Source of the DNA: Chloroflexota bacterium
Lineage (GTDB): Bacteria; Chloroflexota; Anaerolineae; Anaerolineales; VGOW01
Reading direction: 5' to 3'
NCBI GenBank assembly: GCA_016197225.1
Contig: JACPWC010000071.1
Location: forward strand, 140,217 to 204,216
Length of the DNA: 64,000 nucleotides
Positions 25,299-35,857 of the stretch are shown here, piece after piece (position 1 is the stretch's first letter; each line of letters begins with the position of its first letter). Below the pieces are notes generated by a model. The model had not been told where the DNA came from. It saw nothing but the letters and a program-made list of their open reading frames with translations, and made no database searches. A program made the translations under genes and the position numbers.

Positions 25299-26069
25299 AT
25301 GGATCTCTCAATTGTCATTCCCTGTTACAACGAAGCTGATAATGTTCAAAAGCTCGAAAGCGAATTCTTCCCCGTTGCCGCCGAGTTAGCCCGGTCTCGT
25401 TCTGTCGAGATTGTGTTTGTGGACGACGGCAGCCTGGACGGCACGTGGCCGGCCCTGACCGAAAATTTTGGCGGCGACAAGAAGCCCGGCCTCGCCATCA
25501 AGTTTGAGAAGCATGCTGTCAATCGCGGACTAGGCGCGGCCATTCGCACCGGGTTCGCCGCCTCCACCGGGGAAATTGTGGTAACGACAGACAGCGACGG
25601 CACTTACAAGTTTTCTGAAATCCCGGCCATGCTCGCCCGGCTGGCCCCGGACGTGGATATGGTGACGGCTTCCCCCTATCACCCGCAAGGCGGCATCGCC
25701 GGCGTCCCGGCCTATCGCCTCATCCTGAGTCAAGGTTCGTCCATCCTCTACCGGATTTTGGTAAGCTGGCGGGTTCACACCTATACCGCCCTGTTCCGGG
25801 CCTACCGCCGCAAAGTGGTCGAGACCGTGCCGTTTGAGTCGAACGGCTTTCTGGCTGGCACCGAGATTCTGGTGGGCGGCATGTTGCGCGGCTACAAAGT
25901 GGCCGAGCATCCGGCGGTTCTACACTCGCGAGTCTTCGGCGTCTCCAAAGCCAAGATCATGCGCACCATCCGCGCTCACTTGCAGTTTCAGTGGCGAATT
26001 CTTCTGCACCGTCTGGGCTTCGTCTCGCTGGTCAACCGGCGAGACACGGTTGGAGCCGGTGCGTCGTGA
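25299..26069 (+). CDS. GT2 glycosyltransferase
   Basis: 256 residues. LSIVIPCYNEADNVQ, IVFVDDGSLDGT, and DXD in TTDSDGTYKFSEIP indicate a DPM-synthase-like GT2. There is no C-terminal membrane segment. It starts 10 bp after the dehydrogenase and its stop overlaps the GTG start of the epimerase gene. The sugar donor is unknown. Confidence 0.85.
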   Translation: MDLSIVIPCYNEADNVQKLESEFFPVAAELARSRSVEIVFVDDGSLDGTWPALTENFGGDKKPGLAIKFEKHAVNRGLGAAIRTGFAASTGEIVVTTDSDGTYKFSEIPAMLARLAPDVDMVTASPYHPQGGIAGVPAYRLILSQGSSILYRILVSWRVHTYTALFRAYRRKVVETVPFESNGFLAGTEILVGGMLRGYKVAEHPAVLHSRVFGVSKAKIMRTIRAHLQFQWRILLHRLGFVSLVNRRDTVGAGAS

Positions 26070-27148
26070 AGATCGTTTCCGTTGTCGGGGCGCGGCCCGA
26101 GTTTATTCAGGCCACGCCCGTCAGCCGCGCCTTGCGGGCGCTGGGGCATCAAGAGCTTCTGGTTCACACCGGCCAGCATTACGATTTCTTGATGTCGCAA
26201 ACGTTCTTCGACGAACTCGGCATTCCTGCGCCTGATTACAACCTTGAAGTCGGCTCCGGCCAGCATGGCCGCCAGACGGCGGAAATTTTGAGCCGGATGG
26301 AAGAAGTCGTGCTCAAGGAACGGCCCGACCTGGTCATCGTTCGCGGCGACACCAACTCCACCCTGGCCGGGGCACTGGCGGCCAGCAAACTGCACATTCC
26401 CACGGCTCACATCGAAGCGGGTGAACGCAGTTTTGATCGGCGGATGCCGGAAGAAATTAACCGGCTGGTGTCGGACTGTCTGGCCGATTTGCATTTTTGC
26501 GCCAGCCGGGCTGCTGTGGGACGTTTGGCCGCCGAGGGTGTGGTTGGCTCGGTTCACTGGGTGGGCGACGTGATGTTGGACGCTTCGATCCAGAACCGGC
26601 TCATCGCCCGAAACAAGTCGGATGTTGTCAAACGTTTGGGGCTGAAGCCGGGCAGCTACACGCTGGTGACAATTCACCGGGCGGGCAACACCGACGACCC
26701 GGCGCGGCTCAGGCAGATCGCCGAAGCTCTTAACAGCGTCGGCGAAACCGTCGTCTTCCCGGCCCACCCGCGCACGCGAAATATGCTGGCTCAGCTCGAC
26801 CTCAAGTTTGCCGATCACGTCAAACTGATCGAGCCGGTGGGCTACTTTGACATGATGATGCTCGAAGAGAGCGCCCGCCTCATCGCCACCGACTCGGGCG
26901 GGGTGCAACGCGAAGCCTATTTTATGAGCAAGCCATGCCTGACTCTGCGCGACGAAACGGAATGGACTGAAACCGTTGAAGCGGGTTGGAACAAACTGGT
27001 GGGCGCTGAGACCGGGCGAATCGTAGAAGCCTGGTTCAGTTTTGCGCCGCCGGCAGACCAGCCCCCAATTTTTGGCGATGGAGCCGCCGGGCAGAAGATT
27101 GCTAAGATTCTGACGGAAGAGAAAGTGGTGTTTGGCAGGCGGCGTTAG
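26066..27148 (+). CDS. Non-hydrolysing UDP-N-acetylglucosamine 2-epimerase family (WecB/WbpI-like)
   Basis: 360 residues. The start VKIVSVVGARPEFIQATPV, then HTGQHYD, RGDTNSTLAGALAA, HIEAGERSFDRRMPEE, and the UDP-binding DSGGVQREAYF motif are diagnostic. Following WbpD/E/B-like genes, the likely reaction is 2-epimerisation of UDP-GlcNAc3NAcA to the ManNAc3NAcA form; plain UDP-ManNAc formation is the alternative. I use the GTG at 26066, which overlaps the previous stop; the longer frame runs inside the GT2 gene. Confidence 0.88.
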   Translation: MKIVSVVGARPEFIQATPVSRALRALGHQELLVHTGQHYDFLMSQTFFDELGIPAPDYNLEVGSGQHGRQTAEILSRMEEVVLKERPDLVIVRGDTNSTLAGALAASKLHIPTAHIEAGERSFDRRMPEEINRLVSDCLADLHFCASRAAVGRLAAEGVVGSVHWVGDVMLDASIQNRLIARNKSDVVKRLGLKPGSYTLVTIHRAGNTDDPARLRQIAEALNSVGETVVFPAHPRTRNMLAQLDLKFADHVKLIEPVGYFDMMMLEESARLIATDSGGVQREAYFMSKPCLTLRDETEWTETVEAGWNKLVGAETGRIVEAWFSFAPPADQPPIFGDGAAGQKIAKILTEEKVVFGRRR

Positions 27149-27151
27149 ATT

Positions 27152-27235
27152 GGTCAACGAATGCCTTCGGCAAACGAATAAATGAATTTGCTGTGAACGG
27201 CGATCATTCGTTTATTCGTTGAGCATTCGTTGACC
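27152..27235. repeat. 84-bp palindromic intergenic element
   Basis: Perfect 13-bp terminal inverted repeats GGTCAACGAATGC / GCATTCGTTGACC flank an inner region with AACGAATAAATGA and TCATTCGTTTATTCGTT. It fills the gap between the epimerase and the flavoprotein gene and resembles a small MITE or structured repeat. Confidence 0.7.
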
Positions 27236-27244
27236 GGCGTTTCA

Positions 27245-28567
27245 ATGGAGACTGTTGTGAAAGTTGGCATTGTTGGCGGCGGCATTATGGGTATTACACT
27301 GGGCTACTGCCTGGTGAAGCAGGGCGTTGAGGTTGAGATTTTTGAGGCCTCGCCGGTGCTGGGCGGGCTGGCCGGGCCGCTGGTGTTGGACGACGGCGTC
27401 GAAGTGGATCGGTTTTATCATGCGATCCTGTCGAGCGACAGCCACTTGCGCGAACTGTGCGCCGAGCTTGGCCTGGCCGACCAGATGCGGTTTCGCGAAA
27501 CGCGGATGGGCTTTTACTACAAAGGCGGCCTCCATCCGATGAACAACACGATTGACTTTTTGCGCTTCCCGCCGCTGGGCTGGATTGACCGCTTCCGGCT
27601 GGGGCTGACGGTGCTTTACGCCCAGTTTGTAAACGACTGGAAGAAGCTCGAAGGCGTCAGCGTCGAGAAGTGGCTGATCGGACTCAGTGGCCGCCGAACT
27701 TTTGAAAACATCTGGCGTCCCATGCTCAAGGCCAAGTTCGACGGCGGGTTTGAGAACACGCCCGCCACCTACATCTGGTCGCGCCTGGTGCGCATGAAGT
27801 CTACGCGCGGCGGGGCCAACCAGAAAGAAGAGGCCGGACACATCATCGGCGGCTACAAGACGTTGATGACGGCCATGGCCCGGAAGATCGAAGAGGCCGG
27901 GAACAAGATTCACCTCAACTGCCCGGCCCAGGAAGTGGTGATCGAAAACGGACGGGCGACGGGCGTCCGCCTCAACGATGGGGCGCATTCGTTTGATCGG
28001 GTGGCCGTCACTTTGCAAACGCCGATCTTCCAGCGCCTCATCCCAAACGCCGGCCAGGACTATCACAACTACTTGAGCCAGACTGACTACATTGGCATCG
28101 TCTGCCCGTTGCTGGTGTTGAGCAAGCCGCTTACCGGCTACTGGACTCTGAACATCACCGACGACAACATCCCGTTCACAGGTGTGATCGAGACGACCTC
28201 TTACATTGACCCGAAGTACGTGGGCGACCATCATCTGGTGTATCTGCCCAAGTACACCGCGCCCGGCAGCCACTGGCAAAAGTTGACGGACGACGAAGTC
28301 CGCGAGACGTGGCTGAGATACATCGAAAAGATGTTCCCCGATTTTGATCGCGGTTCGGTTCGTTACTTTCTCATTCATCGCGAACGCTACGTCGAGCCGC
28401 TTCACCCGCTCAACTCGTCGCACCTCATCCCGGCCATCAAGACGCCGGTTAAGAATTTGTATCTGGCAACCACGGCCCAGATTTACCCGGCGCTGACCAA
28501 CGGCGAGTCGGTGAGCCGCCATGCCCGCCAGGCCGCGCAGGTGATTTTAGAGACGGCCCCGTTTTAG
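27245..28567 (+). CDS. FAD-dependent oxidoreductase/mutase-like protein
   Basis: 440 residues. The N-terminal FAD-binding motif is VGIVGGGIMGITLGYCLV, followed by EASPVLGGLAG, typical of amine oxidase/protoporphyrinogen oxidase/UDP-galactopyranose mutase-like flavoproteins. The C-terminal NLYLATTAQIYPALTNGESVSRHA contacts FAD. In glycan loci these may act as sugar-nucleotide mutases or prenyl-lipid oxidoreductases; I cannot decide. The frame opens at a TTG (27230), but ATG 27245 or GTG 27257 are better. Confidence 0.8.
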   Translation: METVVKVGIVGGGIMGITLGYCLVKQGVEVEIFEASPVLGGLAGPLVLDDGVEVDRFYHAILSSDSHLRELCAELGLADQMRFRETRMGFYYKGGLHPMNNTIDFLRFPPLGWIDRFRLGLTVLYAQFVNDWKKLEGVSVEKWLIGLSGRRTFENIWRPMLKAKFDGGFENTPATYIWSRLVRMKSTRGGANQKEEAGHIIGGYKTLMTAMARKIEEAGNKIHLNCPAQEVVIENGRATGVRLNDGAHSFDRVAVTLQTPIFQRLIPNAGQDYHNYLSQTDYIGIVCPLLVLSKPLTGYWTLNITDDNIPFTGVIETTSYIDPKYVGDHHLVYLPKYTAPGSHWQKLTDDEVRETWLRYIEKMFPDFDRGSVRYFLIHRERYVEPLHPLNSSHLIPAIKTPVKNLYLATTAQIYPALTNGESVSRHARQAAQVILETAPF

Positions 28568-28582
28568 CTTTCAGACACGGAG

Positions 28583-28602
28583 CGTTTTTGCAAAGCAAAA
28601 CG
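28583..28602. repeat. Small stem-loop in the 28568-28685 gap
   Basis: CGTTTT-T-GC, loop AAA, GCAAAACG: eight pairs with one bulged T. No T tail follows on the plus strand. It may be a weak terminator or RNA-processing structure after the flavoprotein gene. Confidence 0.3.
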
Positions 28603-28685
28603 GCCACCCTGTTCCCTGCCAGAAGATTGTTTCTTTATCAGGCCCACAGCGCGCTTGCGCGGTCGGCTAGAAAGGTAATTTCCGA

Positions 28686-29438
28686 ATGCCCAAGACAACA
28701 GTTGTAATCCCGACGTATAATGAAGCCGACAACCTGCCCGCCATCACCGCCGCCTTGTTTGAGTTGAACATTGACGATCTGGACATCCTGGTGGTGGACG
28801 ACGGCTCGCCCGACGGCACCGGCCAGGTGGCCGAGAAGCTGGGGGAGCAATATAATGGCCGGGTGAGCGTCATTCATCGCCCGGGCAAACTGGGGCTGGG
28901 CACGGCTTACGTCGAAGGATTCAACCGGGCCATTTCCTGCGGCGCCGATTACATTATTCAAATGGACGCCGACTTCTCGCACTCGCCCAGCTACATTCCT
29001 CAATTTTTGGAATGGATCAAGACTCACGACGTGGTGGTCGGCTCGCGTTACGTGCGCGGCGGCGAACTCGACAAGCGTTGGAGCTGGTGGCGGTGGTTCC
29101 TGAGTTGGTGGGCCAACTCGGTCTGGGTCAAAATGATCCTCGGCTCAAAAACATCGGATGCAACCGCCGGCTTCAAATGTTGGCGGCGCGCGGCTCTGCA
29201 ATCCATTGAGTTGAGCCGGATTCGATCCGGCGGCTATATCTTTCAAGTTGAGATGTGTTATGCCGCCGAGAAGCTGGGACTGCGGATCAAGGAAATCCCG
29301 ATTTACTTTGAAGACAGGCGCATCGGTCAGAGCAAAATGTCCATGAAGGTGAAACTCGAGGCGGCCCTGCGGGTGTTTGAAATCCGCTGGCGCTATCGAG
29401 GCGGCCACCTCATCGCCAGGCCGGTTGAAGGGCGGTAA
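28686..29438 (+). CDS. Polyprenyl-phosphate mannose synthase (DPM1-like GT2)
   Basis: 250 residues. [42 protein letters not shown] (DXD) and GSRYVRGGE match dolichyl/polyprenyl-phosphate mannosyltransferases. The C-terminal region with YIFQVEM and [16 protein letters not shown] is also typical. It makes a lipid-linked mannose (or other hexose) donor used by GT-C membrane enzymes outside the cell. The GT-C gene follows 1 bp later. Confidence 0.9.
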   Translation: MPKTTVVIPTYNEADNLPAITAALFELNIDDLDILVVDDGSPDGTGQVAEKLGEQYNGRVSVIHRPGKLGLGTAYVEGFNRAISCGADYIIQMDADFSHSPSYIPQFLEWIKTHDVVVGSRYVRGGELDKRWSWWRWFLSWWANSVWVKMILGSKTSDATAGFKCWRRAALQSIELSRIRSGGYIFQVEMCYAAEKLGLRIKEIPIYFEDRRIGQSKMSMKVKLEAALRVFEIRWRYRGGHLIARPVEGR

Positions 29439-29439
29439 T

Positions 29440-31020
29440 GTGAAGTCAGAAGTCAAGCGCGAAGCAAATGTAATTGCCGGAGCCGGGGTGCAACCCCGCC
29501 TCACCTGGCAGAACATTCTCATGGCGGCCAGCCTGGCCGGGGTGTTATTTCTCGCGCTTTACAACCTGACGAGCTATCCGCTCCCCTGGTACGACGAAGG
29601 CTCGCACCTTCACGTCCCCAAAACCCTGGTGCGCTTTGGCGTGTACGCCGACTACAGCAGTGAAGGCTTTCGTTATTACGGCCCCACCGTCGGCATCGGC
29701 CCCACCGTGTTTCTGCCCATCGCGGCCATGTTCAAACTTTTTGGCGTCGGCCTCTTTCAGGCGCGGCTGGTCATGGCCCTCTTTCTGCTGGCGGCCATCG
29801 CCGCTTTCTACCGCCTGGCAGGCGTCATGGGCGCGCAAAAATTCGCCTGGGTCGCCACGGCCTTGCTGGTTGCCACGCGGGCAGTCGGCTTGTTGGAATA
29901 TGGGCGGCAGGTGCTGGGCGAAGTGCCTGGCCTGTTCTTCATGGCCGCCGGGTTCGCCGTGTGGTTCGGAGTGTGGGAGAAGGCAAGCTGGCGGCAACTG
30001 ACTCTGGCCGGGCTTTTGCTGGGCCTGGCCCTCGTCACCAAGAATCAATACCTGCTGGTGTTAGCGCCCACCTTGCTCTTTGCCTGGGCCGCCAACCTGT
30101 ATTACCGTTCCGCGCCGCAGAGAGTCTTTCTTGTGCCGGGTAGCATTGCCGCCGCCTGTTTTGCCCTCTGGCAGGCTTACACCATCATCTATCTTGGCCC
30201 GGCCACGGCTGGTGAAAACCTGGCAAGCTGGCGGGCGGCCACGGCCTCGGTGGTCGTCCTCTTCGATCCGTCTTTGATGTCTCGGGCTTTGGGCGAACTG
30301 CTCGGCATGAAGGCCTTCCTCGGCCTGCTTCTCCCGGCCCTGATCTACAGCGTCACACTCATTCTGCCCCGGCGGCGCGACGGCCATCAGTGGGGGATTT
30401 TGTGCGCCCTCGTGGCCGTGAATTTTGTCTGGTACGTTGTCGCTTCTATTAGCTGGACGCGCTACGCCTTCCCCGGTCTGGCCGTCTCCTGTTTATTTGT
30501 CGCCCGGTTCTTCCACGACCTGACGGACGGCTATCATTTCGACTGGCCAGCCTTGAAAACGGCCTGGCAGAAGCGGCAGTTCCCTCAGGCGGACTCGTTG
30601 CGTTGGGTGTTGCTGGCCTGGTTGACTGCCGCCATTTTGATCCCGTTGGGTTTGATAGCGAAGGACATCGTCCGGCCACCCTTCAACGCGCCGCAGGCCA
30701 TGGCCGCCTACCTCGACGAAAACGTGCCGAAGGATCAACTGATTGAAACCTGGGAGCCTGAACTTGGCTTCCTCACCGACCACAACTATCACTACCCGCC
30801 GCAATTGTTGCTGTACACCGCCGTCAAATACATCTGGCTTGAAGATGCCCAAACCGCGCCGTCCGACGAATACCATTTCGTGGAAACCGAACGACCCCCT
30901 TACGTCATCATCTCAACCTTTGGCCGCTTCGTCGAAGTGTATCCTTACCAGATAATGGAAGCTAACTACGATCTGGTGACAACAATTGGCGAGTACGAAC
31001 TCTACGAACTCAAGAAATAA
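29440..31020 (+). CDS. GT-C (GT39/ArnT-like) membrane glycosyltransferase 1
   Basis: 526 residues with about 10-11 membrane segments. The first extracytoplasmic loop has PWYDEGSHLH, the acidic DE motif essential in PMT/ArnT enzymes. It would transfer a sugar from polyprenyl phosphate to protein or glycan outside the membrane. The GTG at 29440 immediately follows the synthase stop. A paralogue with the same loop motif lies at 36710. The 200-bp gap downstream precedes the first stalk protein. Confidence 0.82.
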   Translation: MKSEVKREANVIAGAGVQPRLTWQNILMAASLAGVLFLALYNLTSYPLPWYDEGSHLHVPKTLVRFGVYADYSSEGFRYYGPTVGIGPTVFLPIAAMFKLFGVGLFQARLVMALFLLAAIAAFYRLAGVMGAQKFAWVATALLVATRAVGLLEYGRQVLGEVPGLFFMAAGFAVWFGVWEKASWRQLTLAGLLLGLALVTKNQYLLVLAPTLLFAWAANLYYRSAPQRVFLVPGSIAAACFALWQAYTIIYLGPATAGENLASWRAATASVVVLFDPSLMSRALGELLGMKAFLGLLLPALIYSVTLILPRRRDGHQWGILCALVAVNFVWYVVASISWTRYAFPGLAVSCLFVARFFHDLTDGYHFDWPALKTAWQKRQFPQADSLRWVLLAWLTAAILIPLGLIAKDIVRPPFNAPQAMAAYLDENVPKDQLIETWEPELGFLTDHNYHYPPQLLLYTAVKYIWLEDAQTAPSDEYHFVETERPPYVIISTFGRFVEVYPYQIMEANYDLVTTIGEYELYELKK

Positions 31021-31136
31021 CGCCCGCTTCTAAACAAATGCCCCGGACACAGAGTCGGCCACCCCGGCTGATTCTGGTTTCTGAATCTGCCAACCGTCCA
31101 CCTCGGGCTGACACTTTCCATATCTGCCTTAATTTA

Positions 31137-31161
31137 TTACTAATTTCTGACCAGCCGTTGG
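31137..31161 (+). promoter_or_regulatory. Weak regulator-box candidate before the giant stalk protein
   Basis: TTACT at 31137, TGACCA at 31148 and TTGG at 31158 follow the pattern TGACCA-N4-TTGG seen in the strong boxes, with the 11-bp phase only approximate. No hairpin element and no good -10 at the same distance are present, so this may be chance. Confidence 0.3.
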
Positions 31162-31219
31162 TACAAACGGGCCAGTTCAGTTTGGGCTGAAAGTATTAGC
31201 AAGCCTGGCAGGGGAGTCC

Positions 31220-34200
31220 ATGAAACCACAACATCACATTTGGAAAATAATCTCGGCAGTTTGCGTTCTGTTTTTGCTCACGGGTCTCTGGCAACCGGGC
31301 CGTTCACTGGCCGTTGCGCCCGCGCCCATTTTGCTGGTCGTCAACGACTCCGCCGCCAACAAATTTGGCCGCTACCTCGGCGAGATTTTGCGGGCCGAGG
31401 GCCTCAACGAGTTTGACGTGATCACGATCAGCTCGATGACATCTACCGAGCTGAGTTTGCATGATCTGACCATTTTGGCCGAGACGACGCTCACAGCCTC
31501 TCAGGCCACCACCCTCACCAACTACGCCAACGGGGGTGGCCGCCTCATTGCCATGCGGCCCGATTCTCAGATCACCGGCCTCTTCGGACTCGGCGCTTCC
31601 GCCGGAACGCTCACCGACGGCTATTTGAAGATTGACGACACGGCCCTCATCAACGGCACTGCGCCTGGCCAGGGGCTGGCGACGGCCACTCTGCAAATTC
31701 ACGGCGTCGCCGACAGATACAACCCACTAGTTGGGGCCATCACCGTTGCCCAGCTTTACAGCAACGCCACCACCGCCACGACTTACCCGGCGGTGGTGAG
31801 CAACAGCGCCGGCTCTGCCGCCGCCTTCACCTACGACCTGGCCCGGAACGTGGCCTACACCCGCCAGGGCAACCCGGCCAACGCCAACGTGGATGTGGAC
31901 GGCGACGGTGTTCTGCGAACCATTGACTTGTTCCAACCCGCCGCCAACCCCTGGGTGAACCGCGACCGCATTTACATCCCTCAGGCCGACGAGCAACAAC
32001 GGCTGTTCGCCCGCCTCGTCAAGCAGTTCATCGCCAGCGTCAAGCCCTTGCCGCAGTTGTGGTATTTCCCCGGCTCGGCCAAGACCATGTTGATTCTAAC
32101 CGGCGACGCCCACGCCAACCCGCAAAGCTATTATCAGAACGAGATCAACAGCCTCAACTCGCGCAACGGCAAGATCACGTTCTACATTTCCACCGGCGGC
32201 GGCATCCTGGCCGACTCGGTCGTTCAGGGCTGGCGGGCGCAAGGCCACGAGTTTGGCATTCACCCCTATCGTCAGCCCGACTTGAACGGCGGTTACAGCA
32301 GTTCGATGACGGCCTTCGATTTCTACTATTCAAGCCCGGCCTCGCGCACCGTCCGCAACCATCAAGTGGCCTGGTTGGGATGGACCGACGCCGCCGACGT
32401 GGCCGTGAGTTACGGCATGGGCATGGACACTAACTTCTATCACTGGGGTCAGTGGCTCAAGAAACCCGACAACACCTGGCCGCACGGCTACATCACCGGC
32501 AGCGGCCAGCCCATGAAGTTCGTCAAATCCGACGGCGCGATTGTGAACTACTACCAGCAGTTGACGCAGTTGGTGGACGAGCAACTCTTTGACGTTTACG
32601 ACCTGGCCGGTTTTGAGAGCGAGCAACTCAGCGCCGCGCAAGGCATCACCGTGTCGCAACAGATGATTGACGCTAGTCTGGCCGGCGATTATGCGGCCCT
32701 GATGACTCAGCACCACGTGGATTACTACGGCTTTGGCACGCCGCAAACGTGGGCCGAGGGCACAATGGATTACGCCAACACCAAAGGCGTGCCGATCTGG
32801 AACGCCGACCAGTGGCTGACCTTCACCGAAACCCGCCATGACGCCACTTACAGCAACGTGGCCTGGAGCGGCGCAACCAAAGCCCTGACGTTTGATTTGA
32901 TCTCGGACGGCACGAACTCGAACCTGACCACAATTCTGCCTTTGACTTATAACGGCAATGCCTTGCAGTCGGTCACCATCAACGGCATCGCCGCTTCGTT
33001 CAGCACCCAGACGGTCAAAGGCGTGAACGTGGCCTTTGTCTCAACTACTTCCGGCGGCACCAAAAATCTTGCCGCTTATTACCAGGTAGTGACGCCGACC
33101 AGCACCCCGACGGCCAGCAACACGCCGACAAATACGCCCGTTCCGACCAACACCTTCACGCCCACAGTTGGCCCGTCGCCGACGCCGACGAACACGGCAA
33201 CCCCCACCTTTACATTCACGGCCACCCCGACAGCGACGGCGACCACCAGCGGCCCGACCGCCACCTTCACGGCGACGGCGACCCCGTCCTCCAACAGCAT
33301 CACCCACACCACCTTCGGTGATTTTGGTCAGGGGTGCGCCACGCTCACCAACACTCACGTCACCGACATCGGCGGCGGAGCGGTGGCCCTGGCGGCCTCG
33401 CTCGCCGACGACTTCAACAGCCCCACCCTCGACGCGGCCAAGTGGGCCACAGGCAAGTGGAGCGGCGCGGCCTACACGCCGACGATCAGCGGCGGCATTC
33501 TCACCATCAATGGCGGCGACAGCGCCTGGGTGCGTTCGCAAACCACCTACACTCACGGCGTCATCGAAGCCAATGCCGAGTTTGGCCTCGGCGCTTATCA
33601 GCACTTTGGTTTCGGTAGTTTAGGTTTTGCCGGTAACCGTTACTTCCTCTTCAGCACCCTGAGCGGCGACGGCAACCTCTTCGCCCGCGTGAACAACAAC
33701 GTCAGCGAGCAAAGTTGGAACCTGGGGCCGTTGCCCACCGGACTGCATCGCTATCGCATCGAATGGGCCGCCCTCAACGGCACGACCGATCGCATCAGTT
33801 TTTATCTGGACGGCGTCTTCAAAGTGCAGATGGATGTGACCAACGTTGGCGCATCCAACTTCCACACCTACATTTCCAACAACGGGGCCGCCGCCTGGCG
33901 CGTGGACGCGATTCAGACAACCCCGCCCTACCTTGCCAGCGGAACTTACACAAGTTGCGCTCTCGACGCCGGCGCAGGCAATGCCTGGCAGACCATTAGC
34001 TGGGCCGCCGCCGCTCCAGCCTCAACCGGACTCTCGGTGCAAGTTCGCACCTCCAGCGATGGCCTGAACTGGAGCGCCTGGAGCGCCGCCGCCAACAACA
34101 TTGGTAGCGCCATCAGCCCGGCGGCGCAATTTGCCCAGTACCAACTCTCGCTCTCCACGAGCGACACCCAGAACACGCCCCTCGTCAACTCGGTGACGTT

Positions 34201-35857
34201 GAACTTTGCCTCTGCGCCGGCCACGACGACCAGCACGCCTCTGCCGCCAACCGCCACATTCACGGCTACGGCAACAGACACGCCGCTCCCGCCCACCGCA
34301 ACCTTTACGGCAACTAACACTAACACGCCGTTGCCAACGAATACGCCGACGGCGACGCTCACAGCCACCTCGACTGACACGGCCACGGCCACTGCAACCA
34401 ATACTCTTGAACCGCCGACGGCGACGTTCACGGCGACAGCAACCGACACACCGATCAACACGCCCACGCCCAGCAACACGCCGGTGAACACCGACACGGC
34501 TACAACAGTTCCATCCGATACACCGGTTCCACCGATAGCGACAGACACGCCCCTGCCGCCGACCGCTACCGCGACCTTTACAGCGACCAATACGCCCGTG
34601 CCACCGACGGCTACTTTCACGGCGACCAACACACCTTTGCCGCCAACTGCTACCGCGACTTTTACAGCTACAGCGACCAGCACCCCGACCCAGAACCCGG
34701 ACTTGATCTTCGCCGATGGCTTTGAGTCTGGCACGCTCTCGGCCTGGACATCGAATGTCAACGACCTGGGCGACCTGAGCGCCCAGACCGCGGCGGCCCT
34801 GATCAACGCCAACGGCCTGCGGGCGGTCATTGACGACAACAACTCGATCTACGTCACCGACGACACGCCCAACGCCGAGCCGCGTTATCGAATGCGCTTC
34901 TATTTCGACCCGAACAGCATCACAATGGTCAGCGGCAACGCCCACTATCTTTTCTACGGCTACAGCGGAACGACTACAGTAGTCGTCCGCGTCGAGTTCC
35001 GTCGCTCAGGCTCGCTGTATCAGATTCGCGCCGCTTTGAGCAACGACAGCACCACCTTTACCAGCACGAGTTGGTTCACTATCGGCGACGCGCCGCATTA
35101 CATCGAAATTGACTGGCGGGCCTCGTCGGCGGTGGGGGCCAACAACGGCGGCCTGACCCTCTGGATTGACGGGACGCAACAAGCTAACCTGACCGGCATA
35201 GACAACGACACTCGCCGTGTTGATCGCGCCCGGCTTGGGGCGGTCTCTGGCTTGGATAGCGGCACACGCGGCACTTACTACTTCGACGCCTTCGAGTCGC
35301 GCCGCACTACATACATCGGCCCGGCGGCCTCCGGCGCGCTCCTGGCCGTAGCATCGCGTCCTGATTCGAACGCGCCAGCGCCTACCCACCCGGCTAATGA
35401 CCAGACGATTCAACTGACGACTTCTACCGATTCAGCCGGGCAGGTAGCGGCTTTTGCGCCTATTGTGCAGGTGGAAGCCGCCTCTCAATCTCAGGGCTTG
35501 ATTCAGCCCCAAAACGCAGAGCAGGTGAGCGAGCCGCCGCAACCCATAACAGTGGCGGCCAGCCCTGCCACAAATGTTCCAGCCAATAGCCAGAATTTAA
35601 TTTCCTTGTCAGATAAAACTGCGGTACAATCCGGTTCATCTGGTACTCAAGTCCCAGACGCGATAAACGGCCCAGGCCTCAACAGTTGGATAAGCCTGTT
35701 GCTGGCTTGGCTGTTTGCCGCTGTGTTGCCCATCACTGTGTGGCAATTGTGGCGTGAACTGCGATTGAAACCGCAAGATGAGTCTGCTCTCCATCCTGTT
35801 TGCCTTTCTGATCGGCCTTGCCTTCACTGTGTTGCTGGCCGAGTATCAATCACGTGA
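31220..35857 (+). CDS. Giant secreted stalk protein with deacetylase-like and LamG-like domains
   Basis: 1545 residues. In order: signal peptide (1-32); flavodoxin/GATase-like domain (35-135); polysaccharide-deacetylase-like domain (about 285-560) with degenerate motifs ILTGDAH and GHEFGIHPY; Thr/Pro stalk (about 627-695); concanavalin-like LamG domain (about 705-905) starting [13 protein letters not shown]; beta domain; second long Thr/Pro stalk (about 1005-1155); second LamG-like domain (about 1160-1375) starting [14 protein letters not shown] single C-terminal membrane segment lies near 1492-1512, followed by WRELRLK. It is probably anchored in the envelope and binds or modifies glycans. 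The sortase gene overlaps its 3' end by 80 bp; no LPxTG signal is seen. Confidence 0.75.
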   Translation: MKPQHHIWKIISAVCVLFLLTGLWQPGRSLAVAPAPILLVVNDSAANKFGRYLGEILRAEGLNEFDVITISSMTSTELSLHDLTILAETTLTASQATTLTNYANGGGRLIAMRPDSQITGLFGLGASAGTLTDGYLKIDDTALINGTAPGQGLATATLQIHGVADRYNPLVGAITVAQLYSNATTATTYPAVVSNSAGSAAAFTYDLARNVAYTRQGNPANANVDVDGDGVLRTIDLFQPAANPWVNRDRIYIPQADEQQRLFARLVKQFIASVKPLPQLWYFPGSAKTMLILTGDAHANPQSYYQNEINSLNSRNGKITFYISTGGGILADSVVQGWRAQGHEFGIHPYRQPDLNGGYSSSMTAFDFYYSSPASRTVRNHQVAWLGWTDAADVAVSYGMGMDTNFYHWGQWLKKPDNTWPHGYITGSGQPMKFVKSDGAIVNYYQQLTQLVDEQLFDVYDLAGFESEQLSAAQGITVSQQMIDASLAGDYAALMTQHHVDYYGFGTPQTWAEGTMDYANTKGVPIWNADQWLTFTETRHDATYSNVAWSGATKALTFDLISDGTNSNLTTILPLTYNGNALQSVTINGIAASFSTQTVKGVNVAFVSTTSGGTKNLAAYYQVVTPTSTPTASNTPTNTPVPTNTFTPTVGPSPTPTNTATPTFTFTATPTATATTSGPTATFTATATPSSNSITHTTFGDFGQGCATLTNTHVTDIGGGAVALAASLADDFNSPTLDAAKWATGKWSGAAYTPTISGGILTINGGDSAWVRSQTTYTHGVIEANAEFGLGAYQHFGFGSLGFAGNRYFLFSTLSGDGNLFARVNNNVSEQSWNLGPLPTGLHRYRIEWAALNGTTDRISFYLDGVFKVQMDVTNVGASNFHTYISNNGAAAWRVDAIQTTPPYLASGTYTSCALDAGAGNAWQTISWAAAAPASTGLSVQVRTSSDGLNWSAWSAAANNIGSAISPAAQFAQYQLSLSTSDTQNTPLVNSVTLNFASAPATTTSTPLPPTATFTATATDTPLPPTATFTATNTNTPLPTNTPTATLTATSTDTATATATNTLEPPTATFTATATDTPINTPTPSNTPVNTDTATTVPSDTPVPPIATDTPLPPTATATFTATNTPVPPTATFTATNTPLPPTATATFTATATSTPTQNPDLIFADGFESGTLSAWTSNVNDLGDLSAQTAAALINANGLRAVIDDNNSIYVTDDTPNAEPRYRMRFYFDPNSITMVSGNAHYLFYGYSGTTTVVVRVEFRRSGSLYQIRAALSNDSTTFTSTSWFTIGDAPHYIEIDWRASSAVGANNGGLTLWIDGTQQANLTGIDNDTRRVDRARLGAVSGLDSGTRGTYYFDAFESRRTTYIGPAASGALLAVASRPDSNAPAPTHPANDQTIQLTTSTDSAGQVAAFAPIVQVEAASQSQGLIQPQNAEQVSEPPQPITVAASPATNVPANSQNLISLSDKTAVQSGSSGTQVPDAINGPGLNSWISLLLAWLFAAVLPITVWQLWRELRLKPQDESALHPVCLSDRPCLHCVAGRVSIT

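Noticed and set aside
25988-28522. Long minus-strand frames opposite the epimerase and flavoprotein genes
   Set aside because: Shadows of genes with diagnostic motifs; products are Gln/His/Arg-rich without domains.
33946-34842. Minus-strand Val/Gly-repeat proteins opposite the Thr/Pro stalks (also near 41699-42607 and 46052-46573)
   Set aside because: The VGVxVAV pattern is simply the reverse complement of Thr/Pro codon repeats.
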